This document shows positions 56,699 to 64,000 of a stretch of 64,000 nucleotides of DNA, one piece after another. The stretch comes from Odobenus rosmarus divergens (lineage: Eukaryota; Chordata; Mammalia; Carnivora; Odobenidae), in the NCBI RefSeq assembly GCF_000321225.1, contig NW_004450266.1, forward strand, positions 8,728,184-8,792,183, given 5' to 3'. A model generated the notes under the pieces. That model saw only the letters and a program-made list of their open reading frames with translations, did not search any database and was not told the DNA's origin. The position numbers were made by a program, and so were the translations under genes. Numbering within the stretch: position 1 is the stretch's first letter; every line of letters starts with the position of its first letter.

Positions 56699-57839
56699 GA
56701 ATTTCTGTGGTTAGAAGTCATGTGGTGATTCTCCTTGGAGGAATGGGGATGAACAGGAGAGGAATCAGGGGGATTGCCAGTAAAAGTAATGAAAGTTAAT
56801 CGTAAAAAATTGGGGGGGGCGGGTAGATAGCCGGAATCTAAAGAAGCAAGCCAAAAGCAATCATACTACCCAGCAAGAACCAATGTTAATATTTTGGTAT
56901 ACGGTCTTCAAATTTAACCACACACGAACCCATTCATGTCCTTGACCTTATTCTCTACATAATATATTTTAAAGTGCTTTTTGTAAATTAATAGCTAAAA
57001 AAAATTTTTGTTTATATTGGACATTCTTTCATGGTATGGTTTGTAATAACTATATGGGATCTCATAAGTTTCTGAGCAAAAAACATGATTGTTCCAATTT
57101 GTCATTGTTTGTAATGTTAGAAAAGATACATACATATATGGATATTTACATATATGTAATCTAAATTTTTGTGCATATGTCTGATTTAAATTCCTGAGAA
57201 AAGAGCAATCATTGAAAAAAGTAAGATAAGCTATATGACTCTTAATACATATAGTGATCCAAAAAGGTTCTGCCAACGTATATTCTCCAGTGCTTAAAAT
57301 ATCAGGGTTTATGTGGTCAAAAAAGCAAAACCACTATCACCAACAACAAAACTTGCCAACTGGAAATGACAAAACATTTCATTATTTTAATTTATGATAT
57401 CACAATTAACAAAGTTTAGCAGTTTAAATTCTTATACCTGATTGGTCATAATCAATTAACACTTTGTTACATGAGATCTTTTGAAAGTTTCTCCCTAAAC
57501 TTTCATAACTAACTTCTATAACATATGTTTTACTTTCCTACAATCTTTTTCAAAAGAAAACAGATTCTGCTATGATATTCAATTTAGATGACAACTGTGG
57601 AGTTTGAAGAGGCACTGCCAATTGAGCCATACAAACTGGATTCAGACACACACTCTGATATTTAACCTGTTAGACTCCAGGTAATCACATATAAGGTGGA
57701 AAGAAGAAACCTTACCTTACCAGTAAGGATCCATTTTTTTCTCACTACTCAGAACTTGTAGAGTGCTGTCTCTTTCATGACTTATACTTTCTTATTTCTC
57801 TAGTTTCAGAAATATTGCATTTGTTTAATACCTTATAAT
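56699..57839. other. No gene seen; possible eroded L1-like piece
   Basis: 56880-57300 (AATGTTAATATTTTGGTATAC, CTTTTTGTAAATTAATAG and onward) may be an old L1-type 3' region. The 93-codon minus-strand frame at 56995-57276 lies in it. A C-run patch GGGGGGGGC sits at 56811-56820. Confidence 0.4.
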
Positions 57840-58190
57840 TTTCCTTATTCTCTCCCACTCAGGAATTTCAGTGTTTCCTCTGCCTAAAATAATCTCCTCC
57901 CCCATCTTCCTTACTCCTACACATCTTTATTATTTAAACTTTATATCCACATAAAAATATTTAAAATTAAAATTCCATTCATGTTCCTGTAAATGTACCT
58001 GGTTATATGCTTCAAAATTTCCTTTTTCATAAACACTGCATCTGATATTTCTCTTTTAATGTCTGTGTTTCTTTCTAAGCAGTTAAGTTCTTTTAAGATA
58101 TGGCCCATTTCTATCTGTTGTATCCTCAGTGTCTAGAGCAGCACTTAATAACCAATGAATATTTGTGTAAATTGATAAATAAATGAACCA
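57840..58190 (+). mobile_element. L2, + strand
   Basis: TTTCAGTGTTTCCTCTGCCT, CTGCATCTGATATTTCTC, TTCTATCTGTTGTATCCTCAG, GAGCAGCACTTAATAACCAATGAATATTTG. Confidence 0.78.
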
Positions 58191-58589
58191 TTTTCTTCTT
58201 CTGAACCTTATTTCATCTTCATTTAATTCTCATCATCCTTTATCATTCATTGAAAATACTGTCCTATTTATTTACTTTGAGGTACCTAGAAGAAAAGGCT
58301 ATCCTTATTTGGTAGACTACTCCTTATTCTACTAAGAATAAGGGAGCTCTGCCAGCCTGGGACCTTAAGTGACTATGTAGAGCAGAACTACCCCTCCTCT
58401 CCATGATCCCCATGAGATATTTAGAGTGAGCAAGATAGAAAACTGTACTCTAGGAATTGTTTATTATTGCAATATAACCAAGTTTATCCTGACTATATCA
58501 GTGATAATAAGGTTTCTTTTTAAAATAATTCATTTAATTTAAAATAAGATAATTTGTAGAAATACACTAAGTAAACAATGTAATAGTTC
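58191..58589. other. Nothing recognised
   Basis: AT-rich spacer. Confidence 0.4.
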
Positions 58590-59285
58590 AATTTGTCATA
58601 TGAAACAGCAATTCTACTTCAGGGTATATACCCCAAAGTATTGAAATCAAGGAATTGAACAGATATTTGGACAACCATGTTCACAGAACCTTATTTACAA
58701 CAGGCAAAGGGTGGTAACAACTCCAAATGTTCATCAATAGATGAATGGATAAACAAATGGGGTATACATATAATGGAATGTTATTAAGCCTATGTTGATT
58801 GGTTTGATTGTGGTGAATATTTCACACATATATACCAATATCAGGTCATCAGGTTATACACCTTAAGTGTATACAATTTTTATTGTAAATTATACCTTAA
58901 TAAAGCTGAGGGGGAAAATTGAAATTCTGATATATGCTATAACATGTATGAACCTTGAAAACATTATGCTAAGTGAGATAAGCCTGACTAAAAAGGACAA
59001 ATTGTATTGTATGATTCTACTTATATGAGGTATCTAGATCAGTCGCATTTGTAGAGACAGAAAGTAGAATAGTGGTTAACAGGGCCTAGGGGGAGGGATT
59101 AATGGCAAGTCAGTGTTTAATGGATGCCAAGTTTCAGTTTGGAATGACAAAAAATTCTGTAGATGGATGGTGGTATTAGTTATTCAAAAATGTGAATATA
59201 CTTAATGCCACTCTCAATACTTTTTAAAAAGTTTAAAATGGTAAATTCTATGTTATGCATATTTTACCACAATAAAAAATAATTC
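58590..59285 (+). mobile_element. Old LINE-1 3' end, + strand
   Basis: ACAGCAATTCTACTTCAGGGTATATACCC, CAAATGTTCATCAATAGATGAATGG, ATGAACCTTGAAAACATTATGC, CTTATATGAGGTATCTAGA and a final TAAAATGGTAAATTCTATG. A second L1-like tail (58795-58925) interrupts it. Confidence 0.88.
58795..58925 (+). mobile_element. LINE-1 3' tail inserted in the L1 end
   Basis: ATTGTGGTGAATATTTCACAC, CATCAGGTTATACACCTTAAG, AATTATACCTTAATAAAGCTGAGGGGG. The surrounding L1 resumes at AATTGAAATTCTGATATATGC. Confidence 0.6.
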
Positions 59286-59359
59286 ATGTGATATTCAGAT
59301 ATCATAAAAATCAACCAGATAATAAACAAATATTTAAAGGTTTTGAAATATTGACATAG

Positions 59360-59545
59360 GGGATGAGCATGAACTTTCAGAACAACCTGAGATTTGAAGT
59401 AGGCCTGCTGCATACTCACTGAGAACTTTGGCATGCATTGATCTTTCTTAGCCTCACTTTCATTATTTATAAAATAGGGTCATTGTAAAGACAAGCAAGG
59501 TAACATGCAAAGTGGGTACATTGTAGAAATCCAATTAAAGTTTCC
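59360..59545 (+). mobile_element. MIR, degenerate
   Basis: TTAGCCTCACTTTCATTATTTATAAAATAGGGTC and CAAAGTGGGTACATTGTAGAA fit the MIR 3' half. Confidence 0.65.
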
Positions 59546-61859
59546 AGTTGTTATACTGTCTTTGTTTTTGCTATGTTTTAAAAGAAAACAGGACACTGAA
59601 GTGTTTTCCATGCAGTGGCTTTTGTTGTTTTGTTTTCACATAACATAAATTTGGTTAGAAATCAAGTTATGAAAAACAAGATTTCGTTCCAGTAGAGTTA
59701 TTGAATATCTTATCATTTTAGAAGTCCAATTTTCTTTACTCATTCTCAGTGTCTTCTGTCTTTATAAGATAAGGGACAGATTCAATTTATACTGTCAAAC
59801 ACTAGCTACCTAGCTATCTAAAAGACTACTCCTTTTAACCTTCTTTTATGTTTACCTTGCTGAAATACAGTTAAATGCTTTCAAAAAAACATAAAATCTC
59901 CAACAGTCAAAACCTACCAAAGGCTTCTATCCCTCCAGATATAAACAGATCTTTTAAGACAAATGGCCTACATAGCTTAATAAAATTTTACATTTGTGGC
60001 TTTGTAGACAACTTATAAGCAAGCATGGCCATTTGTATTTTGTTGAATGAATTTTTGTTGAATACCCATTATGTTACCATAATGTTTGGGGTTATGGAAG
60101 AGCAGAAAAAAAATATCTCCACAGACCCTAACCTGAAGGAGCTATAAATCTTACAGCCTAACTGATGATGTGAATGACCTCCTCTGGACAAAGCCTCCAT
60201 TGGGGGAGTTTAGAATAGACAATAATGAGTTAAGCCTTATTCAACATTCCCCTAAAACAAAATATATGTTATATAATGAAGTCCCCCTATAATATTAGTA
60301 TCTGCTCTGTTATTTCTTAATCTTTGCTTCTATTCATGCTTCACTGTCTGTGGAGGGCCCTTCGCTCCTGTACATGCCTATCTACATCCCATACCCTCTC
60401 TAAAGTCCTTTCTGAAGTCAGTACTGCCTATACAATAGTGTTTCACAAATCATTATCACCTTTAACATAAAATTCTAATACCAAATTAAATACTGTTCTC
60501 TGTTTGCTACCAATGCCTAGAAAGAAGATATTCATTTCTACTTAAATTTAAAACATCCTGAAGAAGAAAAATGCATTCCCTTATCCATTTATATTCATAG
60601 TTTGCAGAAAATTGATTATTATAATTTAGGCATTCAATAAATACTTGCTAATATGACAGCTAAGATAATTGGATACAGGCAGGTTTACTTGGTCTTTCTA
60701 GTTAGAAAGTGCAGTGATAATGCTCTCTTTTTATTATAAACATTGCAGAAATTCCACAGGTGTTTAAGTTGTATTGGTAGCCCTTATAGGAAATTAGGTC
60801 CCAGTATTTCTCCTGTATCTTGGGATTTCTGCCTTATTATTCTAATTATTTCATGGGAAGAGTCTACCATGAAACTTAAATGCAATCTACTACGCAAGAC
60901 AAACAAATCAACCAAATTAGCCAAACTAATAATATATTTATAGAGTGTAATAACTATATTACAGGGTTAAATTAACATTATAATTTAGGAAAATGTCCTT
61001 ATGCAATGAGAAATAAACCATACATTTTTAATGTAGCAGCCCTGCCATTAAATTTTTCAGTTCCCTAGTTATTTAATTTCATCACTTTAAAGACAGCTAT
61101 TGTTAAATATCTTTTGTCCGCACTGTTATGCTTTTTTTTTTAAAAACCTTTAGTAATGACCACATGTGGTTTGTGTAATGCATAAAGTAAATTAATAAGG
61201 TAAATTTAGACCTAGTGATGGCAAATGAGAAAAATAAATGATCAGTCTTCCCAAATCCATTCTTTTCAAACATCTAAATGAGGATTTTCAAAAAGAAAAA
61301 AATTCAGGGGGGAAAAACAATCTATTTTTTTCTTTGTTTTTAGACCATTAGGGAAAGACCTTATTTAAATTAATAACTGTAAGACTTTTCGTGTTTGGCT
61401 GACTGTGTTTGCAATAACACGAGAAGAAAAAAAGCATTATTTTAAAACTCTATCTACCATATGATTATAAGGTCACTGATACACACCTTGAGTGCAAATG
61501 CCATCACTTCAGGTTGGGTCTCCTTTTAATCTCTCACAAGGTTAAGTTAACTACCCCATTATCTAGGATATCCTGAGTGTCAGTCACATACCTATATTTT
61601 ATCAAACTGTAATTTATTTATCCACCCTACTTTATCCATACATCCTTGAAATATACATATATTTCCTACCAATAAACTGGGACAGTTTACATTACGGCTT
61701 GGGTTAAACATTTAGATAATTTTAAGGCAAATTAACTGAACTAAGTAAGTTCAACTATCAGCCATACAAGGAAGACATCTCAAGGGATGGTGATGATGAT
61801 GATGTTCTGCTATGACTCATATTGTTATTAAAAATAACAACATAATAACAACAATAATA
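59546..61859. other. 2.3 kb without a recognised gene
   Basis: AT-rich, unique-looking. An antisense L2 piece lies at 60040-60165 and a weak + L2 piece at about 60300-60500. A 12-bp palindrome lies at 61159-61170. Short frames only. Confidence 0.45.
60040..60165 (-). mobile_element. L2 fragment, minus strand
   Basis: TTTTTGTTGAATACCCATTATG, TTTGGGGTTATGGAAGAGC, CTGAAGGAGCTATAAATCTTACAG. Confidence 0.7.
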
Positions 61860-62070
61860 ATAGATTATTATAGTTACCAAGATCTAGCATACTTGTTCTT
61901 TTAAAAGTTCTCTTATTGAATCCTCCAATAAATGTGAAATTAGGTATCATTCTCCCCATTTCAAAGGTGAGACCACCACAGCTTAGAAATGGTAAGTAAC
62001 CAGCTTGCACAAAGCTATACAACTCATTCACGGCAAAGCTAAAGTCCAGCTGCAGGTCTGACTGGCTGCC
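61860..62070 (+). mobile_element. MIR
   Basis: CTCTTATTGAATCCTCCAATAAA, CATTCTCCCCATTTCAAAGG, TAGAAATGGTAAGTAACCAGCTTG. Confidence 0.8.
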
Positions 62071-63389
62071 ACCTAAACACAGCCCTGTCAGAATGAGTCC
62101 CGGCCTAGGCTTTTTTCTGGTAGTGAGCCATTTCTTTCACTCTGCAGAGTGGCCCCGGTATTGAGCTGTCTTTGCTTCTCTTTCTATCTGGACTGTTGTA
62201 CAATGCTTCCATGCAACAGCTGCCACTCCCACTGGAACCCATGGTCAGATTTGGCTCTGTTTAGCTAATTGCAAACACATGCTTGAAAAGAATGGCTCAC
62301 CATATAGGCAACTGACTGGCTTTTAAAGCTCCACTTGATGTTTAGTATTATATGCCACAAGTCTTACCTTTATACTATCCCTTCATTGGAACAGATGTGG
62401 ATCAGGGAAGATGGAACATGGGGAATCAATTAATATGAACAACTGACTGGCATATTTTAAAAATGGACAGTGATGGCCAGATACACTAACTATTCACATA
62501 GCTAGCAATTGGAACCACACCGATGCCCCATGTCTATATATTTTTGGTGAGTCAATAATTCTTCCTGTCTGTGGGGATTATCCAGCTGTCCTCTTTGGAG
62601 TGGATCAAGTATTTAAAGAAAAGCAGAGGAAGAATTTTCATCTCTCTGGCCTGGGAAAACTGAAATAAGCCCTGTCAATAAACATCTCTGGACTTCACAA
62701 ATGTCCATCTTCCTCGATTATTCATGTCTTTTCAAACCTCAAGCATATGTCATGCGGATTTGATAGTATACAATTTTCAGTCAAATTTCCACAAATACCC
62801 ACAGAGAATTCAGTTTTACTTGGGGATTATCCCTAATTTTTCTTTGATCAAAGTTGCAGCCTGTAGATTTTTATTTTTTATTTTTTGGACCACTTCAAAC
62901 AACTGCTTTGGAAAGAGTTCATGTGTGTGTTTCTACATGCTCTAATCTCTGATCATGTAGGATCTATTTGGGTCAACTAAACAGGATCTTGGACTCTTTT
63001 CAGACTCTCTTATTAACAAGGAAATGAAACTGACACCCCCATGAGAAAACTAGAACTCTTTAGAGAATCCATTCAATTCTTTGGAAGTAAATACTAATCT
63101 CATATTATAATTCTAACTTTAGAGATCTTGTGATCTTTATGCCACTTCAAGAATTTCATATGTGATATTACCTTTCAGGGAGAACCCAGAAATACTTCTA
63201 TACAACACACACTCTTCCTTCCAAAGGGTATCTTAGTAAAAAGGTAGTGGCTACCTCAAAAAGACAACAAACAAACAGACAAACATGGCATAATAAAAAT
63301 AACTCCTTCTTCAACAATCGATCAGTATCTGCTTTGTGTCAGGATTTAGATACAGGCCACTGATACACAAACACCCTAATACTGATTTC
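62071..63389. other. No gene seen
   Basis: Unique-looking and slightly less AT-rich (62090-62250). Short frames only. Confidence 0.45.
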
Positions 63390-63860
63390 CAGGTCCTTCT
63401 CACCTCACAAACGTTGTTTCTCCCACTACTTTACCATTTCCAATCCCCACCATGATTTTCTTCCAGTTTCCTGAACACACCATGCTTGTTCTTGCCTATT
63501 TGCACATGCTGATTCTTCTGCCGAGAATTCTCCTCTGTTCTTACATTCCTCTTTTGGCTGACTGAATTCTACTTTGCTCAGGACTCTCCTTGAACATCTA
63601 TCTTTTCCTCAGTGAGACCTTCCTGATTTCCCAATTCTGTGTTCAATGACCCTTCTATATATTCCCATAGCACCTTGTTTTAACCCTGTCAAGGCCTTTT
63701 TCACACTGCAGGTATTGCTTCTTTATTTGTCTGTACTCCCCAGGAGATTGTAATGGAAGGCAGGGGTTGTCTCTCCCTCTATTTAGTATTGTATGGCTCA
63801 GCATCTAGCACAGTGACTAATACATAATAGATGCTTAACAGACACTTCTTGATTGAAAAA
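63390..63860 (+). mobile_element. L2 3' end, + strand
   Basis: Good L2 order: TTCTTGCCTATTTGCACATGC, CCTCAGTGAGACCTTCCTGA, CAAGGCCTTTTTCACACTGC, CCCCAGGAGATTGTAATGGAAGGCAGGGG, CATCTAGCACAGTGACTAATACATAATAGATGC. Confidence 0.9.
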
Positions 63861-64000
63861 TGGTGACCAGCATTTATTGTATCTATTATTTCCCAGGGAC
63901 TGAGTTGGGCATCTTAAACATGTTATATCTACTGCTTACATCAATCGTAGAGTGTACATATTATTATTTTCATTTTAGGTATGAGGAAAGGGTGTAAATA
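63861..64000 (+). mobile_element. MIR, cut by right edge of window
   Basis: GACCAGCATTTATTGTATC, CAGGGACTGAGTTGGGCATC, TTATTATTTTCATTTTAGGTATGAGGAAAG. Confidence 0.75.

Noticed and set aside
1..64000. A new gene system or operon
   Set aside because: No clusters of coding genes exist; everything recognised is mobile-element DNA, simple repeats or one ribosomal protein pseudogene.

Overview
This window is mammalian nuclear DNA from a carnivore, most likely a non-canid caniform (arctoid: bear, seal or mustelid type). The evidence is its mobile elements. There are 17 tRNA-derived Can-SINE copies whose head reads close to GGGGCACCTGGGTGGCTCAG and whose tail is AAATAAATAAAATCTTAAAA. The LINE-1 3' UTRs carry the carnivore motif AAACAAACTGAGGGTT. 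The SINE head and body differ from the dog SINEC_Cf type and from the cat type. No bacterial, plasmid or phage features are present.

I find no functional protein-coding gene. The DNA looks like AT-rich intergenic sequence or the inside of a very large intron. The only host-gene-derived sequence I recognise is a broken RPL28 processed pseudogene at about 26950-27466 on the minus strand. One open frame of about 110-130 codons at 20669-21050 (minus) is unexplained and is flagged with low confidence.

Layout. 1-3350 is the 5' half of a LINE-1 on the minus strand: the start of ORF2, a broken ORF1 and a 1.8 kb 5' UTR with YY1-like sites; the rest lies beyond the left edge. 3350-13900 is mostly unique sequence with SINEs, MIRs, a GAAA tract and a promoter-like CCAAT/TATA block. 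13930-15800 holds old L1 and MLT1-type LTR pieces. 16700-22760 contains MIR and MER5 remnants, a Tigger-type element and two recent tandem duplications (204 bp and 126 bp units). 24500-27500 has an MLT1-type LTR, two short L1 3' ends and the RPL28 pseudogene. 33400-36000 has a Tigger remnant, a foldback SINE and an old L1 3' end split by a SINE. 41000-48200 is dense in L1, L2 and MLT1 pieces, including an L1 with a 5' inversion. 48945-50960 reads as a long antisense L2. 51390-52250 holds a second Tigger-type element, a polypyrimidine tract and a MER5 fragment. 52250-64000 is mainly unique AT-rich sequence with a young SINE, an old L1 3' end, L2 and MIR.

The elements do not work together as a system; they form a stratified insertion record. 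Old L2, MIR, MER5 and Tigger copies are interrupted by MLT1 and L1, and these in turn by Can-SINEs with clear target-site duplications. I did not find a new biological system. The most unusual structures are the foldback SINE (34385-34515), the near-identical 204 bp tandem duplication (19052-19460) and the inverted L1 end (47561-48162). Repeat names are given from memory of family consensus sequences, and their edges are approximate to about 10-30 bases unless target-site duplications fix them.
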